Assembly: GCA_963573315.1 (NCBI GenBank)
Contig: CAUYJH010000034.1
Span: 1-48,500 of the forward strand
Direction: 5' to 3'
Length of the DNA stretch: 48,500 bases
Origin: Entomortierella parvispora
Taxonomy: Eukaryota > Mortierellomycota > Mortierellomycetes > Mortierellales > Mortierellaceae
Shown here: positions 24,194 through 35,900 of the stretch, in pieces
Layout of the letters: each line of letters starts with the position of its first letter
How positions within the stretch are numbered: the stretch's first letter is position 1
Position numbers and translations under genes: made by a program
Notes under the pieces: generated by a model
What the model saw: the letters and a program-made list of their open reading frames with translations, nothing else
Told to the model about the DNA's origin: nothing
The model's database searches: none

Positions 24194-24557
24194 CTTCATC
24201 ATGTCCTCCTCTGCATACTGGTGTGTACTTTTAGCTATTTTGATAGGCTGGATTTGTGTATGAGGGGTGATCTCGGCCTTTGGTGAGGTACTTTGTCAAG
24301 AGTTCTCTATTTTTTTGTCGTTGACTGTTGCTCACTTCTCCTCTCCATCGCTTGGCGGGGAACGGTCACTTCCAACGTGATGCGGTGCCGCTCTTCTCTT
24401 CGAGATCGAACCCATGGCCCCTGGGACCGTATTGTCCTTGTACCTTTGAATGGATGCCATCTTTCTGTTCTCTTCGTGATTTTAATACAGAGACCCATCA
24501 TCGATCTTGTTCCTTTGAGTGACCACAGACTAAGAAGTAAACGCGCGATCACTGTAC

Positions 24558-24567
24558 AATAAATAAA
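24558..24567 (+). promoter_or_regulatory. Overlapping AATAAA motifs (possible polyadenylation signal)
   Basis: Two overlapping AATAAA hexamers at 24558-24563 and 24562-24567, followed by an A-run. AATAAA is the usual polyadenylation signal in animals and is used more loosely in fungi and plants. No transcript or gene is identified upstream and no clear GT-rich downstream element stands out, so this is a motif match in A-rich sequence only. Confidence 0.25.
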
Positions 24568-24714
24568 AAAAGAAATGTCAACTCTTTTCAATATTCCTGA
24601 TGAGAGGAACCGAGCAGTGTTCGTCAACAATGACAACATGAATCTCTTGAAGTAATAGTTGATCAAGAAAACAAAGGTCATCAGGTCCCCACCAAATTGA
24701 ATGAAACGTTCACT

Positions 24715-24782
24715 AGGTTGAGAAGTAGGCTGAGAAGTAGATATATAGGTTGAGAAGAAGGTTGAGAAGTACAGTAGGTTGG
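24715..24782 (+). repeat. AGGTTGAGAAG minisatellite
   Basis: Four copies of an 11-12 bp motif, aggttgagaagt with variants aggctgagaagt and aaggttgagaagt, are interrupted by agatatat, with a fifth partial copy (aggttgg) after acagt. Spacing is irregular, so this is a short decayed minisatellite. It has the same structure in every copy of the unit. Confidence 0.9.
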
Positions 24783-25221
24783 AAAATACTAGGCGAGTGC
24801 GGTATGGCTTTGACGCGAGATGGGGGTGCCGGCTACATGGCTGCTTGGTGACGGGGAGGATGTGTTGGTTGCAGTCGCCCCAAGACTTGTCGACTTTTGT
24901 CCTCGGGGGGAGCGCCAGAGATCCAGGAGAGAGTACCGATCACCATCGCTGATCTTTGGGTGCAGCAGAGACTCGAGTGCTCTGAGTGCAATGGAGAGGA
25001 CAGGATCTTTTGTCGCCACCGTCCTGGATGCCATCCTAGATCCTAGATCAACAGATCCACGCAGGGAAGAAGGGAGATGCCCGCCTCCTTTTGTGCTCCT
25101 GACCACTCTCCAGAACATATCAAGACCGAGCACGTCTGCTTCTTTTTCTTTTCCCGAGAAGGATCGGTCATTAAAAAGAGAGATGGACCCTCCACCGCAA
25201 CCTTTATGGATCCAGGGTCCA

Positions 25222-25240
25222 GGATCCGATGATCGGATCC
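25222..25240. other. Perfect 19-bp palindrome with two BamHI-type ends
   Basis: GGATCCGATGATCGGATCC has 9-bp arms that are exact reverse complements around a single G. Just upstream tggatccagggtcca forms a second, imperfect inverted repeat, so three GGATCC hexamers fall in about 32 bp. It could be a protein-dimer site or a chance result of GATCC-rich sequence. Confidence 0.85.
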
Positions 25241-25326
25241 AACACGACAGATATCTTCACTGAGGAGACGTCTTCCTCCTTCCAGTTTTCAGGATCTGAC
25301 AGGTAGACGGAGGCATGAGAACAAAA

Positions 25327-25337
25327 CCCCCCCCCCC
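25327..25337 (+). repeat. 11-C homopolymer
   Basis: Run of 11 C after caaaa. I count 11 in each unit checked, in contrast to the variable G-run in gamma2. Confidence 0.9.
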
Positions 25338-25558
25338 GAGCTATGGTGGGATGCAGCCAGTGCCATCTGATTCTCCATTCTCCACGGTGCCTCCTCCCTC
25401 TCCGAGAACTTCAAAGACAATGTTGGTACGCGTGCCACTTGTAGGAATGAACCTCTCTTGCGGACCCTAGGACAAGGTCCACCTTCGTAATTGCGTTCAA
25501 GCCACCGGACCGAGTGTGCATGGAAAAGAAGGGAAAAGGGCTATCTGGCCATGTAGCT

Positions 25559-25624
25559 GGACCGTTGTTTACACGGTGTTCGACCGTTTACACAGGGTTA
25601 GACCGTTCAGACCGTTTACACGGG
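25559..25624 (+). repeat. Cluster of GACCGTTTACAC motifs at the unit end
   Basis: Four related motifs in 66 bp: gaccgttgtttacacgg (25560-25576), gaccgtttacacag (25582-25595), a truncated gaccgttcag (25601-25610) and gaccgtttacacgg (25610-25623). The first also forms an ACCGT / ACGGT hairpin with a 7-base loop. The same motif with A for G occurs in beta1 and, with one more change, in beta2, over 1.5 kb away. Repeated spaced motifs suggest a protein-binding array, but no factor is identified. TGTTTAC within the first motif resembles a forkhead core. Confidence 0.8.
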
Positions 25625-25667
25625 ACCAGACCTCTCCGCTGCAGATACAAAAATGCGCGCGCTGATT

Positions 25668-28600
25668 TTTTGTTTTCTTTTTTTTCTCTCTCACCACCTC
25701 CCCTCCTCCCCACACCCACCCTACATTCCCACTGACATTTCACATGCACATTTCCATTTCAGTCATGATCCATCTCTGCCATGGCTCCAAGGGTTGTCCA
25801 ACCAAGCCCAGCACTCGCGTGCAACTCAGACACAAGAGCACGGCTCGTGTTTTTTTTAAGGTATGCTCTGAGCTGAACTAAAATATATGAAATCCAGCCA
25901 AACAAAAAAATCCCTTGCGCCCTACTTCCTAGGCCTTCGTTTGTGTACTTCAGTCACTAACGCCCCCTTGCATGTCTATCCTGTAGTCTCTTGTAGCACT
26001 GCAGCACAGCCCAGGCTAGCGCGCGTTCTTCAAACCGCGTGGTCAGTAACAAGCACAAGTGCTGAGCTCTCGTCTCGGGCCCAGAGAAGCATAAGCCAGG
26101 TCTCAAGAGACCCAGTTCCTGAAAAATACCAGCTCCATCTGCCTCTCTGGTGACGCGCTTCGCTCTCCAAAAGAAAGCTCTGTCCTCTGCCGCCCGCTGT
26201 CCTTCAAGAACGTCTCTTCCCTACAAAGAGACCGAGGGTAGCGCCTCTCAACTGGCTACCTTCAACTCCGCCAGAGGCCACCGGCCTTTCAACAACATCC
26301 GCTGCTTTCAGAGGCTCGCTTTCAGAGACTCCACAGCAACCCCGGCTCTTTGGAGCATGCTCGGTCCTTGCACCCTTGCATCTTTGCACGCTTTCAGTGG
26401 TGACCGCCCACCAAGAACGCCTCCCCTGCCTGCCAGCTTTTCTGCTGCGGCTGGCTTGCCACCAGTCAACACAAAAAGCAGTCCCGCTTCAAGTAAACAA
26501 GAACGCGTCGTCCATCCATCCGTCCATCCATCCATCGAAGGGAGTCAAAGTACGCGCCATCCGCCATCCAAAGCCCAAGAAGAGGACAGCTTTCTCCTCT
26601 CCCATCCTAGCCATCTCATCGGTGCTACCTCCATCCATGGTACGGCTATTACTATTATTTCTTCGGGGCCAAGTGGATGCACAGGACCAAGCACTGGACA
26701 CATGGACCATATCCATATCCATATTCCATCCATACCGTCGGCTCCTGGACAAAGACAAGGTAATGGCAGTGGCCTCAGCGCTTCAGGGCAGGGCGTCCTT
26801 TGGTGCCTGTGTGAAGTTTCAATGATGAATAGTGGCGGTGGGCTGGCTGTCCTCAACCTTCTTCGGCTGGCACTGTTATGTAGTGATCTGGCCCCCTCCG
26901 TGGATAAAGTCGAAGGGAGTGAGTGAGGCTGGGGCCGACCTCTGAGAGACATCTGTACAAAGTGGGTTTACACGCGTCTTGGTAGCGTCCGCTGACCATT
27001 TACACAGTCTTTCCACTTCTTAGGAACCAAGTCTTCCGCAAGGATCACATTCCATTCAGGTCGTCCACCCCTTTGAGCTCAAACAAGGTAATGGCAGTGG
27101 GCTAAGCGCTCCAAGACAAGGCGTCTATGGCGCTTGTGTGAATTTCAATGAAGACTTTAGGTGGCGAAGAGAGGACAAGAGGGAGAGGGAGAGGGGGGGG
27201 GTTAAGCACCATCCTGACCCAGAAACACCTCCTCCGCGGCTGTCTCCATTATCGGAAGATGGTTGGGGCCCCACCTACAGGTGCATAATTGCAGAAGGGG
27301 GTGTGGGCTGGGTGAGGGCGTTGGATGCAAAGAGAGGACAAGAGGGAGAGGGAGAGGGGGGGGGGGGGGTAAGCGCCATCCTGGCCCAGAAAACTCCTCC
27401 TCCGCGGCTACCTCCATTCACGGAAGATGGTTGGGGCCCCACCTACAGGTGGACAATAGCAGAAGGGGGTGAGAGTGGAGGGATGGGCTTGGGTGCGGGT
27501 GCGGGGTGTGGGGGAGATGGGGGGGCCACTCTGAGAAACACCTCTGCGGCTGGTGGGAAGCCCCTGGCTAGGTTAATTGCAATAGAGGTGCAACCGCGTC
27601 TTGATAGCGTCCACTGACCATTTACATAGTCTTGCCACTTCTTAGGAACCAAACCCCGCACCGTGTCCTCACCCACCCCATCCTCGTGAACGAGAGGAGC
27701 ATTGTCAACGCAGGCCGACTAGAGTCTCTCTCTGATCATTACAGTCCTCTGAAGCCCTTTTCCGAGATCCAAACTCTACCCTATACCTTCCATATCATAG
27801 GCGAAGAAGAGTGCGCATCAAGCCAGATGTCGTGTGAGGATCGATCGACTCTAGGAGTCCTTCATCATGTCCTCCTCTGCATACTGGTGTGTACTTTTAG
27901 CTATTTTGATAGGCTGGATTTGTGTATGAGGGGTGATCTCGGCCTTTGGTGAGGTACTTTGTCAAGAGTTCTCTATTTTTTTGTCGTTGACTGTTGCTCA
28001 CTTCTCCTCTCCATCGCTTGGCGGGGAACGGTCACTTCCAACGTGATGCGGTGCCGCTCTTCTCTTCGAGATCGAACCCATGGCCCCTGGGACCGTATTG
28101 TCCTTGTACCTTTGAATGGATGCCATCTTTCTGTTCTCTTCGTGATTTTAATACAGAGACCCATCATCGATCTTGTTCCTTTGAGTGACCACAGACTAAG
28201 AAGTAAACGCGCGATCACTGTACAATAAATAAAAAAAGAAATGTCAACTCTTTTCAATATTCCTGATGAGAGGAACCGAGCAGTGTTCGTCAACAATGAC
28301 AACATGAATCTCTTGAAGTAATAGTTGATCAAGAAAACAAAGGTCATCAGGTCCCCACCAAATTGAATGAAACGTTCACTAGGTTGAGAAGTAGGCTGAG
28401 AAGTAGATATATAGGTTGAGAAGAAGGTTGAGAAGTACAGTAGGTTGGAAAATACTAGGCGAGTGCGGTATGGCTTTGACGCGAGATGGGGGTGCCGGCT
28501 ACATGGCTGCTTGGTGACGGGGAGGATGTGTTGGTTGCAGTCGCCCCAAGACTTGTCGACTTTTGTCCTCGGGGGGAGCGCCAGAGATCCAGGAGAGAGT

Positions 28601-29333
28601 ACCGATCACCATCGCTGATCTTTGGGTGCAGCAGAGACTCGAGTGCTCTGAGTGCAATGGAGAGGACAGGATCTTTTGTCGCCACCGTCCTGGATGCCAT
28701 CCTAGATCCTAGATCAACAGATCCACGCAGGGAAGAAGGGAGATGCCCGCCTCCTTTTGTGCTCCTGACCACTCTCCAGAACATATCAAGACCGAGCACG
28801 TCTGCTTCTTTTTCTTTTCCCGAGAAGGATCGGTCATTAAAAAGAGAGATGGACCCTCCACCGCAACCTTTATGGATCCAGGGTCCAGGATCCGATGATC
28901 GGATCCAACACGACAGATATCTTCACTGAGGAGACGTCTTCCTCCTTCCAGTTTTCAGGATCTGACAGGTAGACGGAGGCATGAGAACAAAACCCCCCCC
29001 CCCGAGCTATGGTGGGATGCAGCCAGTGCCATCTGATTCTCCATTCTCCACGGTGCCTCCTCCCTCTCCGAGAACTTCAAAGACAATGTTGGTACGCGTG
29101 CCACTTGTAGGAATGAACCTCTCTTGCGGACCCTAGGACAAGGTCCACCTTCGTAATTGCGTTCAAGCCACCGGACCGAGTGTGCATGGAAAAGAAGGGA
29201 AAAGGGCTATCTGGCCATGTAGCTGGACCGTTGTTTACACGGTGTTCGACCGTTTACACAGGGTTAGACCGTTCAGACCGTTTACACGGGACCAGACCTC
29301 TCCGCTGCAGATACAAAAATGCGCGCGCTGATT
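25668..29333 (+). repeat. Array unit 8 (3,666 bp)
   Basis: Complete unit with no private indel. The long G-run has 14 G. Confidence 0.97.
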
Positions 29334-32300
29334 TTTTGTTTTCTTTTTTTTCTCTCTCACCACCTCCCCTCCTCCCCACACCCACCCTACATTCCCACTG
29401 ACATTTCACATGCACATTTCCATTTCAGTCATGATCCATCTCTGCCATGGCTCCAAGGGTTGTCCAACCAAGCCCAGCACTCGCGTGCAACTCAGACACA
29501 AGAGCACGGCTCGTGTTTTTTTTAAGGTATGCTCTGAGCTGAACTAAAATATATGAAATCCAGCCAAACAAAAAAATCCCTTGCGCCCTACTTCCTAGGC
29601 CTTCGTTTGTGTACTTCAGTCACTAACGCCCCCTTGCATGTCTATCCTGTAGTCTCTTGTAGCACTGCAGCACAGCCCAGGCTAGCGCGCGTTCTTCAAA
29701 CCGCGTGGTCAGTAACAAGCACAAGTGCTGAGCTCTCGTCTCGGGCCCAGAGAAGCATAAGCCAGGTCTCAAGAGACCCAGTTCCTGAAAAATACCAGCT
29801 CCATCTGCCTCTCTGGTGACGCGCTTCGCTCTCCAAAAGAAAGCTCTGTCCTCTGCCGCCCGCTGTCCTTCAAGAACGTCTCTTCCCTACAAAGAGACCG
29901 AGGGTAGCGCCTCTCAACTGGCTACCTTCAACTCCGCCAGAGGCCACCGGCCTTTCAACAACATCCGCTGCTTTCAGAGGCTCGCTTTCAGAGACTCCAC
30001 AGCAACCCCGGCTCTTTGGAGCATGCTCGGTCCTTGCACCCTTGCATCTTTGCACGCTTTCAGTGGTGACCGCCCACCAAGAACGCCTCCCCTGCCTGCC
30101 AGCTTTTCTGCTGCGGCTGGCTTGCCACCAGTCAACACAAAAAGCAGTCCCGCTTCAAGTAAACAAGAACGCGTCGTCCATCCATCCGTCCATCCATCCA
30201 TCGAAGGGAGTCAAAGTACGCGCCATCCGCCATCCAAAGCCCAAGAAGAGGACAGCTTTCTCCTCTCCCATCCTAGCCATCTCATCGGTGCTACCTCCAT
30301 CCATGGTACGGCTATTACTATTATTTCTTCGGGGCCAAGTGGATGCACAGGACCAAGCACTGGACACATGGACCATATCCATATCCATATTCCATCCATA
30401 CCGTCGGCTCCTGGACAAAGACAAGGTAATGGCAGTGGCCTCAGCGCTTCAGGGCAGGGCGTCCTTTGGTGCCTGTGTGAAGTTTCAATGATGAATAGTG
30501 GCGGTGGGCTGGCTGTCCTCAACCTTCTTCGGCTGGCACTGTTATGTAGTGATCTGGCCCCCTCCGTGGATAAAGTCGAAGGGAGTGAGTGAGGCTGGGG
30601 CCGACCTCTGAGAGACATCTGTACAAAGTGGGTTTACACGCGTCTTGGTAGCGTCCGCTGACCATTTACACAGTCTTTCCACTTCTTAGGAACCAAGTCT
30701 TCCGCAAGGATCACATTCCATTCAGGTCGTCCACCCCTTTGAGCTCAAACAAGGTAATGGCAGTGGGCTAAGCGCTCCAAGACAAGGCGTCTATGGCGCT
30801 TGTGTGAATTTCAATGAAGACTTTAGGTGGCGAAGAGAGGACAAGAGGGAGAGGGAGAGGGGGGGGGGTTAAGCACCATCCTGACCCAGAAACACCTCCT
30901 CCGCGGCTGTCTCCATTATCGGAAGATGGTTGGGGCCCCACCTACAGGTGCATAATTGCAGAAGGGGGTGTGGGCTGGGTGAGGGCGTTGGATGCAAAGA
31001 GAGGACAAGAGGGAGAGGGAGAGGGGGGGGGGGGGTAAGCGCCATCCTGGCCCAGAAAACTCCTCCTCCGCGGCTACCTCCATTCACGGAAGATGGTTGG
31101 GGCCCCACCTACAGGTGGACAATAGCAGAAGGGGGTGAGAGTGGAGGGATGGGCTTGGGTGCGGGTGCGGGGTGTGGGGGAGATGGGGGGGCCACTCTGA
31201 GAAACACCTCTGCGGCTGGTGGGAAGCCCCTGGCTAGGTTAATTGCAATAGAGGTGCAACCGCGTCTTGATAGCGTCCACTGACCATTTACATAGTCTTG
31301 CCACTTCTTAGGAACCAAACCCCGCACCGTGTCCTCACCCACCCCATCCTCGTGAACGAGAGGAGCATTGTCAACGCAGGCCGACTAGAGTCTCTCTCTG
31401 ATCATTACAGTCCTCTGAAGCCCTTTTCCGAGATCCAAACTCTACCCTATACCTTCCATATCATAGGCGAAGAAGAGTGCGCATCAAGCCAGATGTCGTG
31501 TGAGGATCGATCGACTCTAGGAGTCCTTCATCATGTCCTCCTCTGCATACTGGTGTGTACTTTTAGCTATTTTGATAGGCTGGATTTGTGTATGAGGGGT
31601 GATCTCGGCCTTTGGTGAGGTACTTTGTCAAGAGTTCTCTATTTTTTTGTCGTTGACTGTTGCTCACTTCTCCTCTCCATCGCTTGGCGGGGAACGGTCA
31701 CTTCCAACGTGATGCGGTGCCGCTCTTCTCTTCGAGATCGAACCCATGGCCCCTGGGACCGTATTGTCCTTGTACCTTTGAATGGATGCCATCTTTCTGT
31801 TCTCTTCGTGATTTTAATACAGAGACCCATCATCGATCTTGTTCCTTTGAGTGACCACAGACTAAGAAGTAAACGCGCGATCACTGTACAATAAATAAAA
31901 AAAGAAATGTCAACTCTTTTCAATATTCCTGATGAGAGGAACCGAGCAGTGTTCGTCAACAATGACAACATGAATCTCTTGAAGTAATAGTTGATCAAGA
32001 AAACAAAGGTCATCAGGTCCCCACCAAATTGAATGAAACGTTCACTAGGTTGAGAAGTAGGCTGAGAAGTAGATATATAGGTTGAGAAGAAGGTTGAGAA
32101 GTACAGTAGGTTGGAAAATACTAGGCGAGTGCGGTATGGCTTTGACGCGAGATGGGGGTGCCGGCTACATGGCTGCTTGGTGACGGGGAGGATGTGTTGG
32201 TTGCAGTCGCCCCAAGACTTGTCGACTTTTGTCCTCGGGGGGAGCGCCAGAGATCCAGGAGAGAGTACCGATCACCATCGCTGATCTTTGGGTGCAGCAG

Positions 32301-32999
32301 AGACTCGAGTGCTCTGAGTGCAATGGAGAGGACAGGATCTTTTGTCGCCACCGTCCTGGATGCCATCCTAGATCCTAGATCAACAGATCCACGCAGGGAA
32401 GAAGGGAGATGCCCGCCTCCTTTTGTGCTCCTGACCACTCTCCAGAACATATCAAGACCGAGCACGTCTGCTTCTTTTTCTTTTCCCGAGAAGGATCGGT
32501 CATTAAAAAGAGAGATGGACCCTCCACCGCAACCTTTATGGATCCAGGGTCCAGGATCCGATGATCGGATCCAACACGACAGATATCTTCACTGAGGAGA
32601 CGTCTTCCTCCTTCCAGTTTTCAGGATCTGACAGGTAGACGGAGGCATGAGAACAAAACCCCCCCCCCCGAGCTATGGTGGGATGCAGCCAGTGCCATCT
32701 GATTCTCCATTCTCCACGGTGCCTCCTCCCTCTCCGAGAACTTCAAAGACAATGTTGGTACGCGTGCCACTTGTAGGAATGAACCTCTCTTGCGGACCCT
32801 AGGACAAGGTCCACCTTCGTAATTGCGTTCAAGCCACCGGACCGAGTGTGCATGGAAAAGAAGGGAAAAGGGCTATCTGGCCATGTAGCTGGACCGTTGT
32901 TTACACGGTGTTCGACCGTTTACACAGGGTTAGACCGTTCAGACCGTTTACACGGGACCAGACCTCTCCGCTGCAGATACAAAAATGCGCGCGCTGATT
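29334..32999 (+). repeat. Array unit 9 (3,666 bp)
   Basis: Complete unit with two compensating run-length differences. The short G-run at 30859-30868 has 10 G where every other unit has 9, and the long G-run has 13 G instead of 14. Confidence 0.97.
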
Positions 33000-35900
33000 T
33001 TTTGTTTTCTTTTTTTTCTCTCTCACCACCTCCCCTCCTCCCCACACCCACCCTACATTCCCACTGACATTTCACATGCACATTTCCATTTCAGTCATGA
33101 TCCATCTCTGCCATGGCTCCAAGGGTTGTCCAACCAAGCCCAGCACTCGCGTGCAACTCAGACACAAGAGCACGGCTCGTGTTTTTTTTAAGGTATGCTC
33201 TGAGCTGAACTAAAATATATGAAATCCAGCCAAACAAAAAAATCCCTTGCGCCCTACTTCCTAGGCCTTCGTTTGTGTACTTCAGTCACTAACGCCCCCT
33301 TGCATGTCTATCCTGTAGTCTCTTGTAGCACTGCAGCACAGCCCAGGCTAGCGCGCGTTCTTCAAACCGCGTGGTCAGTAACAAGCACAAGTGCTGAGCT
33401 CTCGTCTCGGGCCCAGAGAAGCATAAGCCAGGTCTCAAGAGACCCAGTTCCTGAAAAATACCAGCTCCATCTGCCTCTCTGGTGACGCGCTTCGCTCTCC
33501 AAAAGAAAGCTCTGTCCTCTGCCGCCCGCTGTCCTTCAAGAACGTCTCTTCCCTACAAAGAGACCGAGGGTAGCGCCTCTCAACTGGCTACCTTCAACTC
33601 CGCCAGAGGCCACCGGCCTTTCAACAACATCCGCTGCTTTCAGAGGCTCGCTTTCAGAGACTCCACAGCAACCCCGGCTCTTTGGAGCATGCTCGGTCCT
33701 TGCACCCTTGCATCTTTGCACGCTTTCAGTGGTGACCGCCCACCAAGAACGCCTCCCCTGCCTGCCAGCTTTTCTGCTGCGGCTGGCTTGCCACCAGTCA
33801 ACACAAAAAGCAGTCCCGCTTCAAGTAAACAAGAACGCGTCGTCCATCCATCCGTCCATCCATCCATCGAAGGGAGTCAAAGTACGCGCCATCCGCCATC
33901 CAAAGCCCAAGAAGAGGACAGCTTTCTCCTCTCCCATCCTAGCCATCTCATCGGTGCTACCTCCATCCATGGTACGGCTATTACTATTATTTCTTCGGGG
34001 CCAAGTGGATGCACAGGACCAAGCACTGGACACATGGACCATATCCATATCCATATTCCATCCATACCGTCGGCTCCTGGACAAAGACAAGGTAATGGCA
34101 GTGGCCTCAGCGCTTCAGGGCAGGGCGTCCTTTGGTGCCTGTGTGAAGTTTCAATGATGAATAGTGGCGGTGGGCTGGCTGTCCTCAACCTTCTTCGGCT
34201 GGCACTGTTATGTAGTGATCTGGCCCCCTCCGTGGATAAAGTCGAAGGGAGTGAGTGAGGCTGGGGCCGACCTCTGAGAGACATCTGTACAAAGTGGGTT
34301 TACACGCGTCTTGGTAGCGTCCGCTGACCATTTACACAGTCTTTCCACTTCTTAGGAACCAAGTCTTCCGCAAGGATCACATTCCATTCAGGTCGTCCAC
34401 ACCCTTTGAGCTCAAACAAGGTAATGGCAGTGGGCTAAGCGCTCCAAGACAAGGCGTCTATGGCGCTTGTGTGAATTTCAATGAAGACTTTAGGTGGCGA
34501 AGAGAGGACAAGAGGGAGAGGGAGAGGGGGGGGGTTAAGCACCATCCTGACCCAGAAACACCTCCTCCGCGGCTGTCTCCATTATCGGAAGATGGTTGGG
34601 GCCCCACCTACAGGTGCATAATTGCAGAAGGGGGTGTGGGCTGGGTGAGGGCGTTGGATGCAAAGAGAGGACAAGAGGGAGAGGGAGAGGGGGGGGGGGG
34701 GGTAAGCGCCATCCTGGCCCAGAAAACTCCTCCTCCGCGGCTACCTCCATTCACGGAAGATGGTTGGGGCCCCACCTACAGGTGGACAATAGCAGAAGGG
34801 GGTGAGAGTGGAGGGATGGGCTTGGGTGCGGGTGCGGGGTGTGGGGGAGATGGGGGGGCCACTCTGAGAAACACCTCTGCGGCTGGTGGGAAGCCCCTGG
34901 CTAGGTTAATTGCAATAGAGGTGCAACCGCGTCTTGATAGCGTCCACTGACCATTTACATAGTCTTGCCACTTCTTAGGAACCAAACCCCGCACCGTGTC
35001 CTCACCCACCCCATCCTCGTGAACGAGAGGAGCATTGTCAACGCAGGCCGACTAGAGTCTCTCTCTGATCATTACAGTCCTCTGAAGCCCTTTTCCGAGA
35101 TCCAAACTCTACCCTATACCTTCCATATCATAGGCGAAGAAGAGTGCGCATCAAGCCAGATGTCGTGTGAGGATCGATCGACTCTAGGAGTCCTTCATCA
35201 TGTCCTCCTCTGCATACTGGTGTGTACTTTTAGCTATTTTGATAGGCTGGATTTGTGTATGAGGGGTGATCTCGGCCTTTGGTGAGGTACTTTGTCAAGA
35301 GTTCTCTATTTTTTTGTCGTTGACTGTTGCTCACTTCTCCTCTCCATCGCTTGGCGGGGAACGGTCACTTCCAACGTGATGCGGTGCCGCTCTTCTCTTC
35401 GAGATCGAACCCATGGCCCCTGGGACCGTATTGTCCTTGTACCTTTGAATGGATGCCATCTTTCTGTTCTCTTCGTGATTTTAATACAGAGACCCATCAT
35501 CGATCTTGTTCCTTTGAGTGACCACAGACTAAGAAGTAAACGCGCGATCACTGTACAATAAATAAAAAAAGAAATGTCAACTCTTTTCAATATTCCTGAT
35601 GAGAGGAACCGAGCAGTGTTCGTCAACAATGACAACATGAATCTCTTGAAGTAATAGTTGATCAAGAAAACAAAGGTCATCAGGTCCCCACCAAATTGAA
35701 TGAAACGTTCACTAGGTTGAGAAGTAGGCTGAGAAGTAGATATATAGGTTGAGAAGAAGGTTGAGAAGTACAGTAGGTTGGAAAATACTAGGCGAGTGCG
35801 GTATGGCTTTGACGCGAGATGGGGGTGCCGGCTACATGGCTGCTTGGTGACGGGGAGGATGTGTTGGTTGCAGTCGCCCCAAGACTTGTCGACTTTTGTC

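Larger units (their letters stand above)
23987..24714. other. Lower-GC unique segment, no gene seen
   Basis: About 730 bp with visibly more A and T than the rest of the unit, especially after 24470. It holds the AATAAA pair, two small hairpins (ctcgt-ga-acgag near 24018 and gactc-tag-gagtc at 24181-24193) and a T7 run (T8 in unit 1). Frames are open for about 90-125 codons on both strands over the same bases; their hydrophobic stretches follow from T-rich composition. No domain is recognised. Confidence 0.65.
24783..25558. other. Unique GC-rich segment, no gene seen
   Basis: About 775 bp between the minisatellite and the GACCGTTTACAC cluster. It contains repeated gatcc-type motifs (cctagatcctagatc near 25035-25050, ggatcc sites near 25209-25240), a palindrome and an 11-C run. 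A 147-codon frame is open on the plus strand, overlapped by a 114-codon frame on the minus strand. Neither resembles a known family, and unit 1 and unit 2 indels alter them. Confidence 0.65.
22002..25667 (+). repeat. Array unit 7 (3,666 bp), reference copy for internal features
   Basis: Complete unit with no private indel, used here as the reference for all internal annotation. Units 3, 8, 12 and 13 have the same length and the same run lengths, so offsets transfer directly. In the other units they shift by at most three bases. Confidence 0.97.

Noticed and set aside
24260-24300. U2 snRNA 5' end, from gatctcggcctttgg
   Set aside because: Only about ten bases resemble the U2 start (TTCTCGGCCTTTTGG). 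The following branch-site-pairing region and Sm site are absent.
24385-24420. tRNA B-box (ggttcgatctc) on the minus strand
   Set aside because: The T-loop bases fit but the T-stem does not pair and there is no acceptor, D or anticodon stem at suitable spacing.
24405-24430. U6 snRNA fragment, from catggcccctg
   Set aside because: An 11-base match only. The flanking bases do not match the conserved U6 ACAGAGA box region and there is no terminal T-run in the right place.
24307-24681. 124-codon minus-strand frame with hydrophobic N-terminal part
   Set aside because: The hydrophobic look comes from A/T-rich sequence read in one frame. A plus-strand frame of 89 codons is open over the same bases and no family is recognised.
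24738-24750. TATA box at gatatatagg, and aaatatatg near 22212
   Set aside because: The first interrupts the minisatellite and the second is a short A/T stretch. Neither is followed by an identifiable initiator or gene, so they are not annotated as promoters.
22002-25667. rDNA unit or rDNA spacer
   Set aside because: No 18S, 5.8S, 28S or 5S conserved core sequence is seen, and 3.67 kb is too short to hold the large rRNA genes.
22002-25667. Transposon or tandem LTR element
   Set aside because: No reverse transcriptase, integrase or transposase motifs in any frame, no terminal inverted repeats, no primer-binding site recognised, and no target duplications because junctions are seamless.
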